DNA of 64,000 nucleotides from an uncultured Lachnospiraceae bacterium (GCA_944381375.1 CALWKX010000022.1:62001-126000), one strand, 5' to 3'; positions 7,994 to 16,977 are shown, counted from the first letter of the stretch. Notes: generated from the letters alone by a model not told the origin. Numbers and translations: made by a program.

Positions 7994-9325
7994 CTAAACC
8001 TCTAGTTCCTTAAAATATTTAACTATGCTTACAGCCTCATTAGGCGCTATTATTATTTTCCAGTCCGGCAGTTTTTCTTCTACCTCGCCTTTAAGCACGG
8101 CAACTTTGCCGGGAAGTATTAGCACTCTGTTTTTGATTTTGTTTTCTACATCAAATTCCTTTATGAACTTAGCTATCGAACTTGCGCTGAGCTTGCCTGC
8201 CGCCCACGCCGTCAAAACTGAATATCCTCCCGAATCGGAAATAAGCAGATTCACGGGTACGCCGCTGCGTTCAAGCTCTCCTGAAACAAGGAAATAAGTT
8301 AAGGCAAAATCAACCGTTGTACAGCATACAGAGTTTTCATCAGCGCCGTTTATCGGATAAATGCCGGGTTCCACTTTCATTGGTTTTTGAGGATCAGTAT
8401 ATATATTCTGTCTTAATCCGTAAAGCGGAAGCGCCTGAGCGTAACTCATCGACTGCATTATGATTATGGAACCATATTTAAGCGTAAATACGGAAGCCAA
8501 AGCTGTTTGCATATTTATATCATCTTTTGCAAGAGCTGCCGCGTTTATTATTGACGGATAGCCGAAGGTGCGATCCTTGTCTTTGATAGCTGCGCGTCTT
8601 ACCTGTACGGCGTTTGCAAAAGCTTCTTTTATGCTGCTTCCCGTAACATCCAAAACAAGTTCTTTGTTGCCCAAAGCTTCTATTTTTGCAACAGTATCAT
8701 ATAAAGCGTCAATATCTTTAGCCCTTACTCCCAAAACAACTTTCTTTTCGACAGCGAGAGCATTCATTTGCTCATAATTTTCTTCATTAGCGCCGTTGAG
8801 GATAGGCTTTGCATCTGCGCATACGTCAAGCGCCGCCCTCGCGGCATCAACGCATTCGCAGTCAAGAATAAGAACCCTTCCTTTATTCAAGGTTTTGTTT
8901 ACGAGCTCAACGTATGCGTCTTTATCGCCTTCATATACAAGATTAATAAGCTCCACATACATGCGTTCGCCTATACGCTCGTAATCTACATTTTCAATTT
9001 CCTTAAGTTTTTCATCTACGCATGAAGCGCATACATTTACAGCATACAGATTTTTGGAAACGAAAGTCTTGTCGTGCCTGAAAAGAACGGTTTCACCGCC
9101 AATAGTATGTTCAGTCTCATTAACGCCTATTTTCAAGCTTTTCATCGGAGGCGCTGTCGCTTCGCTCAATTTCGCTTTCGCATCATCTGACAAATACGGG
9201 CATTTCTCAATGGGAACGCTGCCCTGCGCCGCTTTCATAGCAAAAGCCATGCATGTAGGATTACCACATTCCTTGCAGTTTGTTTTCGGAGTAAGCTTAA
9301 ATATATCAAGTCCTTTAAGAGCCAT
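7994..9325 (-). CDS. acsC: Corrinoid iron-sulfur protein large subunit AcsC
   Basis: Large (gamma) subunit of the methyl carrier that passes CH3 from AcsE to acetyl-CoA synthase. The 443 residues begin with a 4Fe-4S domain whose Cys17, Cys20, Cys25 and Cys42 (CKECGNPTC and EKC) have the spacing of the Moorella protein. A TIM barrel and a C-terminal B12-binding region follow, with LLISDSGGYSVLTAWAAG near residue 360. Its ATG at 9325 directly follows the acsD stop at 9326, indicating coupled translation and a fixed subunit ratio. Confidence 0.96.
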   Translation of the reverse strand: MALKGLDIFKLTPKTNCKECGNPTCMAFAMKAAQGSVPIEKCPYLSDDAKAKLSEATAPPMKSLKIGVNETEHTIGGETVLFRHDKTFVSKNLYAVNVCASCVDEKLKEIENVDYERIGERMYVELINLVYEGDKDAYVELVNKTLNKGRVLILDCECVDAARAALDVCADAKPILNGANEENYEQMNALAVEKKVVLGVRAKDIDALYDTVAKIEALGNKELVLDVTGSSIKEAFANAVQVRRAAIKDKDRTFGYPSIINAAALAKDDINMQTALASVFTLKYGSIIIMQSMSYAQALPLYGLRQNIYTDPQKPMKVEPGIYPINGADENSVCCTTVDFALTYFLVSGELERSGVPVNLLISDSGGYSVLTAWAAGKLSASSIAKFIKEFDVENKIKNRVLILPGKVAVLKGEVEEKLPDWKIIIAPNEAVSIVKYFKELEV

Positions 9326-10282
9326 TTAATTTCCCTCCTTATCGCACATTGCGCTGATCAGTTTTGAAATTGTCGCAATGCTTTCAGGGTGTCTGAGTAT
9401 AACCGCATTCGATCCGGCAGCAAGACAAGCGGCGGCAGTTGAAATTTCCATGCTTACGCCTCTTTGTTCCATGCTTCCCCACTGAGGAAATTCCTCTTGA
9501 GAAACTATGGATTCCTTCACACTCCATGCCTCATCGCTGACAGGCGTTATAACAGGCATTTGAAGCATAGTATCATTTTGGCTCAAAGCGGCGGAACGAA
9601 CTCTGTCCATTGTTGATGCAACATATTCAAAACCATAACCCGCAGCAGCGGAACCAAGGTTCATTACGATATTCTCACCTGCTACTCCCATTTGGTTTAT
9701 GAGTACATTGAGCTGCTTGGCCAAATTGATGTCGACCGCAGATTCGGCTCCGACTTTGTGTTTGTAAGCAAGACCTGCACTGGCTGCGATTTCCTTATAG
9801 TTTTCTTCCTGAGCGCTCAAAAACAGAGAGTTTTTGCCTTCAAGAGCCGCAGCTATTTTATCGAATAGCTTGGCGTCTTTTTCTTTATTTTTGCAGCCCT
9901 CTACCACTATGGGCATGTCAACAGCCTCAGCTATTTCCTTAGCCAGAGCCGCACATTCTTCCACTGAAGTATTTTCAGCATCCGGATTTGCGCTCTCAAA
10001 AGACAATACAAGGAAATCAGCTCCGGGCATCAAAGCAGCCTTCTTTGCCATATCCACAAAATTTTCGGCTCCTTTATAATACTCGGCGATACCGGCCACT
10101 GCATTATTGTAGCCTCTGTCGGATATTTGCACGCCTATTTTTGGCTTATTCTCAATCGGCGCGTCAAAAGAATATAAAGGGAATACGTTTTCTCCTCCGA
10201 TTGTTACTGCCTTTTCGCCCGTACCGATCGTTACGGCATTGACTTTGGCAGAAAACGTCTGAGGCGATCTTTTAAAACCCAT
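9326..10282 (-). CDS. acsD: Corrinoid iron-sulfur protein small subunit AcsD
   Basis: Small (delta) subunit that pairs with AcsC to hold the cobamide cofactor. The 318 residues form a TIM-barrel protein without cysteine clusters. Recognisable parts are TIGGENVFPLYSFD near residue 27, EVSDRGYNNA-like IGVQISDRGYNN, ADFLVLSFESANPDAENTS, PIVVEGCKNKEKDA and VITPVSDEAWSVKES. GGAGG lies close upstream of the ATG. It lies between acsB and acsC, as expected for the carbonyl branch. Confidence 0.94.
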   Translation of the reverse strand: MGFKRSPQTFSAKVNAVTIGTGEKAVTIGGENVFPLYSFDAPIENKPKIGVQISDRGYNNAVAGIAEYYKGAENFVDMAKKAALMPGADFLVLSFESANPDAENTSVEECAALAKEIAEAVDMPIVVEGCKNKEKDAKLFDKIAAALEGKNSLFLSAQEENYKEIAASAGLAYKHKVGAESAVDINLAKQLNVLINQMGVAGENIVMNLGSAAAGYGFEYVASTMDRVRSAALSQNDTMLQMPVITPVSDEAWSVKESIVSQEEFPQWGSMEQRGVSMEISTAAACLAAGSNAVILRHPESIATISKLISAMCDKEGN

Positions 10283-10321
10283 TTTTTAAATGCCTCCTAA
10301 AAGTATATTTTTTTATCAATA

Positions 10322-12451
10322 TTAAAGAAGCGGTTCCATTTCAAGCACAGGATGGCCTACTGTACCGAGATGTTCCAGCAGCGCTTCCGCATCCTCTGTT
10401 ACGGTTTCGTCCCCTATCATAGAGCAGAAATCATCAATTCCGTAGAGGTCTTTGGCCGTAGCGTTGAGCTTATCGTGCACTATTTCCTTGAGAGCCTTTG
10501 GCATCCATACTATTCTTGCAGGGCCTCCCTCAGCTCTCATAAATTTCTTGGAAGCTATAAAATGCTTACCATGCCCCATAAAGCCGGGCGTCTGCACTCC
10601 TCCGCCTGTCATCGAAGCCATCTCCGAGAACGTCATTCCCAAAGGAGTCATCCCCGTATGCTCGCGGTTTACTATTACAACGCCGTTGGAAAACGGTTCT
10701 ATTCCGCATATACATTCAAAGCACCCGCAGCTTGTCATAGGATCTTCCATAATAGAATATAATGTCACTTTCTCAAGCGCGCCGTGCGAATATTTGCTTA
10801 CTGCTTCGTTTACATCCTCGTAAGCGCCCAGACGTTCGTCAATAAGGGAATTCTTGGTAACGATCTGGCTTGGGCCGTTCGGATCAAGTTCAAAAGTCGC
10901 TTTGGCGTCAAGCCATGACACAGCCCCGCAAAGTCCAAGTCTTTCAGGCGTTACTATGCATACATGCGATGGCGAAAAACTCTGGCACAAAATACAGGTA
11001 TAAAACTGATCCACGCTTTCATCGGTAAGCGCCATCAAACGCGCGTCACGGGCGTCATACACTTCATTGGCCTCCGCTCTGAGCTCTTTACATTTTGCCG
11101 GATCCGTATATATTCTTACCTGGCACTTATCAATTACGCTTTCATATTCGCTTTTAACCTTCGCGTAAAGTATCTCTCCTATATGCTTAAGCCTGAAGCC
11201 TGCTTCAAATGCAGAAAGGCTGACGCGGATACGAATAAGATCTCTTTGTCCGGTATGCATAACGCCTTCCGCGCAATTGACAAAATTATGGAAGCGTCTT
11301 TCAAATACAGGCTCAAAATCTGACTGCATGTTTTTTCCGGCAACTTCCACGATAAAGCCTGCGCACATTTTGCTGCCCGGCTCGATTTCATCAATATCGG
11401 GGCCTTCAAGTATGATAGAATGATCTTCTATCTCGTGCGCTTGCTTAGTACGCACCAGTTCAAAGCAATCAAGGCGCGAACCGTCTATATCCACATGAGT
11501 ATCTTTCTTACGTATGATTTCTCCTTCAAAAGCATTGGAAAACGCTACGGGTATATCTATATTCGTAACTTTTATCTTTATATCTCTGGCCTCAAGAGAG
11601 GTCTCGATGAAATCAGACGTATCCGGCTGAATTATAAGGCTTTTCGGCACTCTCCACATATTGTTCTCATCATTTGTGATAACAGGAAAGCCCATAGCTA
11701 TTGCGCCGCCGCCGCACGCGACAGTTATATCGTCAACAGGAGCGAAAGCGTTTACAAATGCGAATATTCTTTTGAATGTATATTCATTTACAGCGTCCCA
11801 ATCTCCCGGCTGTACTGCGCCGAATATCATGGCTGCTCGCACGACAAGCGAGATTATATGTCCCACTGACCATATATCCTTGCCTGTAGGAACAACACGT
11901 ACGGCAAATCCCATTGATATGTTTTTCCTTTGCGCCTGATCAATAATATCGCCGATGAGGAATACGAAAATACCTCTGGATTGATATCCTTTAATAAGTT
12001 CGAACGCTTCATCGTCGCTTTTCGCCGCGCCTATAATTACGACAAAACCTGGTATTTCCTGAGTAACAAGCGGCACTCCGAGTTCTCTGACTTCCGCATC
12101 AGAAAAATGTCCGTGATATATGCTGTCTTCATATGGATTGGGGGATTTTGCATACTTTACCGCTTCAATGATTTCCGCGGCTATGGCAGTTGCAATCCCG
12201 TTTTTGAAAATATCCTCTGTTTTCTGCTCTCTTGTACAAAGAGCTTTTACATCATCAAAAGCTTCTTTAAGATCGCTGAGCTTAGCGACCTTACGCCCCG
12301 TATAAGCATAGATACAAGCGAGGAAATAACCTGTATCAGGCATTACCATGGGCGCGTCGATTCCCAATTCGTCTATAGCTGCGCTAAGATCCTGCTCTGC
12401 TTTTGCGAGCATATCATCCGCGCCTGCAAATACTCTGTCAAAAAGTCCCAT
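10322..12451 (-). CDS. acsB: Acetyl-CoA synthase (CO-methylating), ACS alpha subunit
   Basis: Joins CO, the methyl group from the corrinoid protein and CoA into acetyl-CoA at the nickel-iron A-cluster. The 709 residues start about 20 later than the Moorella enzyme. A-cluster cysteines are present at Cys486, Cys489, Cys498 and Cys508 (4Fe-4S), with Cys575-Gly-Cys577 binding the distal nickel; all are shifted by exactly 20 from Moorella numbering. It sits between cooC and acsD. It is the bacterial type, with the N-terminal domain that docks with CODH. Confidence 0.97.
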   Translation of the reverse strand: MGLFDRVFAGADDMLAKAEQDLSAAIDELGIDAPMVMPDTGYFLACIYAYTGRKVAKLSDLKEAFDDVKALCTREQKTEDIFKNGIATAIAAEIIEAVKYAKSPNPYEDSIYHGHFSDAEVRELGVPLVTQEIPGFVVIIGAAKSDDEAFELIKGYQSRGIFVFLIGDIIDQAQRKNISMGFAVRVVPTGKDIWSVGHIISLVVRAAMIFGAVQPGDWDAVNEYTFKRIFAFVNAFAPVDDITVACGGGAIAMGFPVITNDENNMWRVPKSLIIQPDTSDFIETSLEARDIKIKVTNIDIPVAFSNAFEGEIIRKKDTHVDIDGSRLDCFELVRTKQAHEIEDHSIILEGPDIDEIEPGSKMCAGFIVEVAGKNMQSDFEPVFERRFHNFVNCAEGVMHTGQRDLIRIRVSLSAFEAGFRLKHIGEILYAKVKSEYESVIDKCQVRIYTDPAKCKELRAEANEVYDARDARLMALTDESVDQFYTCILCQSFSPSHVCIVTPERLGLCGAVSWLDAKATFELDPNGPSQIVTKNSLIDERLGAYEDVNEAVSKYSHGALEKVTLYSIMEDPMTSCGCFECICGIEPFSNGVVIVNREHTGMTPLGMTFSEMASMTGGGVQTPGFMGHGKHFIASKKFMRAEGGPARIVWMPKALKEIVHDKLNATAKDLYGIDDFCSMIGDETVTEDAEALLEHLGTVGHPVLEMEPLL

Positions 12452-12474
12452 TATTATCTCCTTTCCGTTATCGC

Positions 12475-13242
12475 TTATGCATCAATAGCTTGTTTGATTA
12501 TTCTGACTTCTTCAACTGTCGAAGCGCTTGATTCAAACGGAGAAACTCCGTTTCTGTCGGCATCGCTGATATTTTCGCTGTAAGTCATAAAACCGAGAAG
12601 TTCATCAGGCGGTATTACTGATTGTATAAATTCTCTGTCCGCAAAACTTCTGATTTTATTCGCCACCACGCTGACTTTCCTTACTCCGATATCTTCAGCA
12701 AGGCGTTTTACGCTCTCATACGTCTGAACGCTCCTTTGACCCGGCTCTACAACTGTTATGAAGCGATCCACGAAATCGGCAGTACCGCGTCCCAAATGTT
12801 CTAATCCAGCTTCCATATCCAATATGACTACTTCGTCGCGGTTTAAAACAAGATTGGAAATAACTCGTTTTAAAATTACATTTTCAGGGCATACGCATCC
12901 GCTTCCGCCTGTTTTTACGGTTCCCATTATGAGCAATTTAACTCCGTTTTTTTCAAGCGCGAACCTGTCAGGTATATCGTCCACTTTAGGATTTATTTTG
13001 AAAAATTTACCGAAGTTTTCCTTGCTTGCGCCCGTTCGCTCCGCAATCAGATCGCTCATTTCCGAAATCGGCGTAAGCAAGGCAAGTTCTTTGGGCGTAA
13101 AACCGAGAGCAAATCCAAGATTTGCGTCAGGATCAACATCCGCAGCTAAAACCTTTTTACCTTCCTGGGCATAAAGCCTTGCAAGTATTGCGCTTAATGT
13201 AGTCTTACCGACTCCTCCCTTGCCGCTTATAGCAATTTTCAT
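12475..13242 (-). CDS. cooC: CooC/AcsF-type nickel-insertion ATPase (first copy)
   Basis: MinD-family dimeric ATPase that loads nickel into CODH or ACS. The 255 residues carry a deviant Walker A GKGGVGKTT near residues 7-15, a switch sequence VDPDANLG, the nickel-binding Cys-X-Cys in GSGCVCPEN, and VVILDMEAGLEHLGRG as Walker B. Its place between cooS and acsB fits either client; the copy next to acsB may be the AcsF-type ACS maturase, but this is inference. It lies 112 bp after cooS. Confidence 0.92.
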   Translation of the reverse strand: MKIAISGKGGVGKTTLSAILARLYAQEGKKVLAADVDPDANLGFALGFTPKELALLTPISEMSDLIAERTGASKENFGKFFKINPKVDDIPDRFALEKNGVKLLIMGTVKTGGSGCVCPENVILKRVISNLVLNRDEVVILDMEAGLEHLGRGTADFVDRFITVVEPGQRSVQTYESVKRLAEDIGVRKVSVVANKIRSFADREFIQSVIPPDELLGFMTYSENISDADRNGVSPFESSASTVEEVRIIKQAIDA

Positions 13243-13354
13243 ATTTTACTCCGTCGCTTCATTGTACTTTTTAATGTTATTTTGTCATTAAAACCGAGAA
13301 GCATTAATTCGAATTATCTATTGATATCATTACGATATTTACGGATTTTTTTAT

Positions 13355-15250
13355 TTAAATGCCTAACGCAGCGCGTTTAGCTTCTATACCGTCTATCATC
13401 GCCTGAACCAATTCGTGAGGGTCTTTATTTATAATATAACCAGCTCCCGTAATTTCACGCGTACCTTGTGTAATAAGCTGCATCATTTTTGCGCTGCCCT
13501 TTACCTGAGGCTCGATTCCCAAATACGTATCAATACCTGTGGAAACCACATAATTGGCGATTGATACGGCCTTTTCGCTCATCCATTCCGGAGCGCAGCC
13601 GACAACGGGCACTTTTGTTATATCAACGCCCCAGTCTTTTGCTATTCCTGTGGCCAAAAGCATCATACGGCTGATATCAACGCAAGAACCCATATGAAGC
13701 ACAGGTGGAATATCAGCAAGCTCACAAACTCTTTTAAGTCCTGCGCCGCACAAGTTTTTGGCTTCTTTGCTCAAAAGACCTGCTTTGGCTGCAGCCTGCG
13801 CCGAACATCCGCTGGCAACGATAATTATATCGTTTTTGATAAGCTTTTTCATTATTTCAATATGAGAATAATCCGGACGCACTTTCGGGTTATTGCAGCC
13901 TACGATAGCGACTGCTCCGCGCAAAACTCCGGAAGTTACACAATCAATAAGCGGTTTATAGGTATTGCGCTCGTCAAGATGTGAATTCGTAACCGTATCA
14001 AGCTGCTTCAAAATAGATTCACATGAATAACCTACAACAGCCTTTTCTTTTGTTTTGGGGATAAATATTTTGTTTTTGTCACGGTTGGCAAAATTCTCAA
14101 CGGCCATTTTGACAATTTGTCTTCCCTGTTCAAGCGCATTTTCCTTTTCCATTTTTATATGTATGGCTCCAGGAATACGCGCTATTTCGGAAGTAGTAAT
14201 AAACTTGGTATGGAAACACTCGCTCAATGGACCCAATGCAGGGAATATGCACTGTACGTCCACAGCGATAAGTTCTACACAGCCTGTAAGTATAGCATTT
14301 TCCTGCTGCAGGAAGTTGCCGGCCATTTTTACTCCGTGGCGCATAGCGACTTCATTTGCAGTACAACACAGTCCGGCGATATTAATTCCTTTTGCTCCAT
14401 AGCTTCTTGCAAGATCGAGTAAATCTTTATGTTCGGAGGCTTGCACTATCATTTCCGACATAGCGGGGTCATGGCCGTGAACAATTATGTTTACCATATC
14501 TTCTTCTATAACTCCCAAACCGCCTTCCGTCTCGCGCACGCTTGGAGTACCGAAAAGTATATCTGTAAACTCTGTGCCCATCATTGAGCCGCCCCAGCCG
14601 TCCGCCATGCCTGTTCTGAGACTTTGGCGCACCAATGCTTCAGCATCTGCGGTGTTACCCATATGAGTCATATGCATTGCAGTCGTTATTTCGCGGTCGA
14701 CAGCCCGGGGAGATATGCCTTGTTCTTCCCATGTTTTCTGTCTTTCTTCTGTAGCACGTTTAAGAAATTTCTGCGTGCCGAAAGGCTTGCCGTATTCGTT
14801 AAGCCCGCACAAAGCGACGTCATGCGCTATATCATAAATATCTCTTCCTTCAGTTTCGATATCCCATTCTTTTGCAAGATTAATAAGCTTTACGGTATCC
14901 GTAACTTTATAATAACCATCGGCCTTTGCGGCATAAAGAGTATGGCATATTTCGCGTCCATGGTCTGAATGTGCAGAACATCCTCCCGCTACCATACGCA
15001 GATAGTTTCTGCCTGCAATAGCGTCTGCGTCAGCGCCGCAAATGCCTCTGGGCGCTTTAGGCGTTATTCTGCAGGGTCCCATGGAACAGATCCGGCAACA
15101 TACGCCTTCTTCACCAAACTTACAATGAGGAGTTTGGTTTTTGTTTCTGTCCTCCCACGTTTGGGCGCCGGAGGCCTTGCTAAGCTCATAGAGTTTGGCG
15201 CTGTCAGCTTCCATTTGCTCAACCGTAGTAAAACAATTTTCGTCCTTCAA
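13355..15250 (-). CDS. cooS: Carbon monoxide dehydrogenase catalytic subunit
   Basis: Nickel-iron enzyme that reduces CO2 to CO for acetyl-CoA synthase, or oxidises CO. The 631 residues are full length. The D-cluster Cys43 and Cys51 and B-cluster Cys52, Cys55, Cys60 and Cys71 lie in the N-terminus (CCRICSMGPCRI). C-cluster ligands are seen in VHGHDPAMSEM, GLCCTANE, VGCNNP, ASGCSAQAA and MGSCVDISR. It lies between two cooC genes and upstream of acsB, so it most likely forms the CODH/ACS complex. Confidence 0.97.
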   Translation of the reverse strand: MKDENCFTTVEQMEADSAKLYELSKASGAQTWEDRNKNQTPHCKFGEEGVCCRICSMGPCRITPKAPRGICGADADAIAGRNYLRMVAGGCSAHSDHGREICHTLYAAKADGYYKVTDTVKLINLAKEWDIETEGRDIYDIAHDVALCGLNEYGKPFGTQKFLKRATEERQKTWEEQGISPRAVDREITTAMHMTHMGNTADAEALVRQSLRTGMADGWGGSMMGTEFTDILFGTPSVRETEGGLGVIEEDMVNIIVHGHDPAMSEMIVQASEHKDLLDLARSYGAKGINIAGLCCTANEVAMRHGVKMAGNFLQQENAILTGCVELIAVDVQCIFPALGPLSECFHTKFITTSEIARIPGAIHIKMEKENALEQGRQIVKMAVENFANRDKNKIFIPKTKEKAVVGYSCESILKQLDTVTNSHLDERNTYKPLIDCVTSGVLRGAVAIVGCNNPKVRPDYSHIEIMKKLIKNDIIIVASGCSAQAAAKAGLLSKEAKNLCGAGLKRVCELADIPPVLHMGSCVDISRMMLLATGIAKDWGVDITKVPVVGCAPEWMSEKAVSIANYVVSTGIDTYLGIEPQVKGSAKMMQLITQGTREITGAGYIINKDPHELVQAMIDGIEAKRAALGI

Positions 15251-15294
15251 TTTTTATGCTCCCTTCAAATTTTGCTTTTTTACATATATAAAAA

Positions 15295-16047
15295 TTATTC
15301 GAACAAACTGCCGATAAATTTTTCAAACGCTCCTCTTGCCGCAGTATCAGCTCCGAGTTTTGACGTCGGTTTGCCGGCGCAATCATATGCGTATACCATT
15401 TCATCGCCAGGCACGACTCCAAGAAGATCAAGCCCCTGAAGTTTTATTTCTTCTATTACTCCGTCGTCAAGCTTACCATCGGGAGCCCTGTTTACAATGA
15501 GTTTTGTTTTTTTAGGCTTAATTCCCATTTGATCGATCAACGCGGCAATGCGGCCTACAGCCTGAACGCCTCTTTTTGAGCAATCAGATACAAGCAGAAA
15601 ATAATCAACGGACGGCAGTATGCCACGGCTTATATGCTCCATACCCGCTTCATTGTCAACAACTACATATTTGTATGCCCCTGAAAGTTTGTTAAGTTGA
15701 TTTTGAAGCAAGCTGTTTACAAAACAGTAGCAGCCTTTACCTTCTGTACGCCCCATTATGAGCATATCGAAGTCGTCTTCTTCAATAAGCGCATCTGCAA
15801 ATTTGCAATCCATATAGTCCTGTTTGCTTATACCTGCCGGAATATTATCGGATAAAACCTGTTCTCTGATCTGACCAAGGGTAATATCCGCTTCAACGCC
15901 GAGCACTTCGTTGAGGTTGCTGTTCGCATCAGCGTCAACCGCGAGCACAGGCGTTTTGCCTGTTTTACACAGCCAATCAATCAAGAAACCGCACAGCGTT
16001 GTTTTGCCCGTTCCTCCTTTGCCGGCGACAGCTATAGTTTCAGACAT
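15295..16047 (-). CDS. cooC: CooC-type nickel-insertion ATPase (second copy)
   Basis: First gene after the strong promoter, 44 bp ahead of cooS. About 250 residues with deviant Walker A GKGGTGKTT, VDADANSNLNEVLG, the nickel-binding Cys-X-Cys in GKGCYCFVNS and VVVDNEAGMEHISRG. It differs widely from the other cooC in this operon, so the pair is not a recent duplication and may serve different sites (CODH C-cluster and ACS A-cluster). The ATG at 16047 is preferred over a GTG 18 bp upstream because AAAGGAG lies 6 bases before it. Confidence 0.93.
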   Translation of the reverse strand: MSETIAVAGKGGTGKTTLCGFLIDWLCKTGKTPVLAVDADANSNLNEVLGVEADITLGQIREQVLSDNIPAGISKQDYMDCKFADALIEEDDFDMLIMGRTEGKGCYCFVNSLLQNQLNKLSGAYKYVVVDNEAGMEHISRGILPSVDYFLLVSDCSKRGVQAVGRIAALIDQMGIKPKKTKLIVNRAPDGKLDDGVIEEIKLQGLDLLGVVPGDEMVYAYDCAGKPTSKLGADTAARGAFEKFIGSLFE

Positions 16048-16081
16048 GTTAACTCCTTTTGGCACAAGAAAAATTCAATAT

Positions 16082-16105
16082 TGCGCGCAGCATGAAAAGC
16101 GCGCA
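16082..16105 (-). promoter_or_regulatory. Leader hairpin of cooC-cooS-acs mRNA
   Basis: TGCGCGC and GCGCGCA form a 7-bp GC-only stem with a 10-base loop in the 5' leader, about 35 bases before the cooC start. It could protect the mRNA or affect initiation. No cobalamin riboswitch fits in this short leader. Confidence 0.55.
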
Positions 16106-16121
16106 TTTTCCCTACAATTTA

Positions 16122-16151
16122 ATTATAAAATCCCTCGGAGGGGGTTGTCAA
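16122..16151 (-). promoter_or_regulatory. Consensus sigma-A promoter of the CODH/ACS operon with palindromic spacer
   Basis: On the minus strand TTGACA (16151-16146), an 18-base spacer and TATAAT (16127-16122). The spacer contains the palindrome CCCTCGGAGGG (16132-16142), GC-rich in an AT-rich setting and placed where a bound repressor would block RNA polymerase. The predicted start is near 16115, leaving a leader of roughly 68 bases. Confidence 0.8.
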
Positions 16152-16249
16152 ATGATTCAAAATTCAACTTTAAATCCCGCGACCGTACTTAAGTATGTTT
16201 TTTTTGCTTTAATTTTTTAAATAAATGTGAAAAATCAAAAAATTGCAAT

Positions 16250-16278
16250 TAAAAAATGGCTTAACAAAGCCAAAAAAT
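16250..16278 (-). terminator. Terminator between cooT and the cooC-cooS operon
   Basis: On the minus strand TGGCTT, a 4-base loop and AAGCCA are followed by TTTTTTAATT. It lies about 160 bases after the cooT stop and 100 bases upstream of the next promoter, so cooT and cooC-cooS may be separate transcripts. The stem is only 6 bp. Confidence 0.6.
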
Positions 16279-16435
16279 TATCTGCGCAATTCTTTCAGGG
16301 CGGTTTTGCCCGATACGATGAATAAAGGCTCTGCCGCCGCTGAACGAAAAATTTTTTTAGATTTTTTAAAAAAAATTACCTGATTTTATTAATCATACAC
16401 GACATTTCTTGAATATCTTAAATGCTTTTTAAATG

Positions 16436-16621
16436 TTACTTTTCGATGGTAATTTCATTTTTTACAAGGTCTATATAACTTATATTTCCTGCAATTTCCT
16501 TTACAGCTCCCATTATGTCGCTTATAAATATTTTACCGTTTTCGATCTTTACTGAGCTTATATATTCTCCGATTTTTTCGTTTTTTCCGTTTACGACTTT
16601 ATATACTGTTGAAAGGCACAT
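16436..16621 (-). CDS. cooT: CooT-family nickel-binding protein
   Basis: A 61-residue protein starting MCLSTVYKVVNGKNEKIGEY. Cys2 directly after the start Met is the nickel ligand of the CooT family, small dimeric chaperones linked to CODH maturation. The rest has the family pattern of short beta strands, including VKIENGKIFISDIMG. It lies 4 bp after the His-rich gene and upstream of the cooC-cooS operon, which supports a role in nickel supply to CODH/ACS. Confidence 0.85.
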   Translation of the reverse strand: MCLSTVYKVVNGKNEKIGEYISSVKIENGKIFISDIMGAVKEIAGNISYIDLVKNEITIEK

Positions 16622-16625
16622 TATC

Positions 16626-16865
16626 TTACTCCTCAGATAATATTTTAAGCGCGTGAGCCAATTTCAGATTACCGCTGTCAAAATCATCCGCGGCGCTTTC
16701 TACAAGCTGAGATGCACGGATATCGTCTTTTGCCGCTAATTTTTCTGCGAGATCTCTGAGATCTTCAGCATGAGATTTATTATGTTCGAGCATATAACTT
16801 AAAAGCGCTTCGCTGTTTATTGGCTGTTGTTCATTTTCGTGATGATGGTGATGTCCTTCGTGCAT
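16626..16865 (-). CDS. Small His-rich protein, probable metal handling
   Basis: A 79-residue soluble protein starting MHEGHHHHHENEQQ, with six histidines in its first nine residues. The remainder is predicted alpha-helical and acidic, with AEDLRDLAEKLAAKDD and ASQLVESAADDFDSGN. I do not recognise a named family with certainty. The His cluster suggests binding of nickel or another metal, and co-transcription with cooT (4-bp gap) ahead of CODH/ACS supports nickel storage or delivery. GGAGATATT lies just upstream of the ATG. Confidence 0.7.
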   Translation of the reverse strand: MHEGHHHHHENEQQPINSEALLSYMLEHNKSHAEDLRDLAEKLAAKDDIRASQLVESAADDFDSGNLKLAHALKILSEE

Positions 16866-16977
16866 TATAATATCTCCTTTTAATATACTTTACTTATATA
16901 ATAATTTTATACCTGATAATATTTAAAATCAATGATTTGATTTATAAGCATACAAATTTTAAATAGCCGAAGCAATA

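Larger units (their letters stand above)
16048..16435. other. Regulatory gap ahead of the CODH/ACS operon
   Basis: No coding region. From high to low coordinates (direction of transcription) it holds an AT-rich stretch, a terminator at 16250-16278, a perfect palindrome TACTTAAGTA at 16186-16195, a near-consensus promoter at 16122-16151 and a leader hairpin at 16082-16105. Confidence 0.75.

Noticed and set aside
16048-16115. Cobalamin or other riboswitch ahead of the CODH/ACS operon
   Set aside because: The predicted leader is only about 68 bases with one small hairpin. A B12 element needs about 200 bases and conserved boxes that I do not see.
16296-16340. GC-rich patch with GGGC/GCCC and CCGCC in the gap ahead of cooC
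   Set aside because: The stems are 4 bp or imperfect and no three-arm plan can be drawn.
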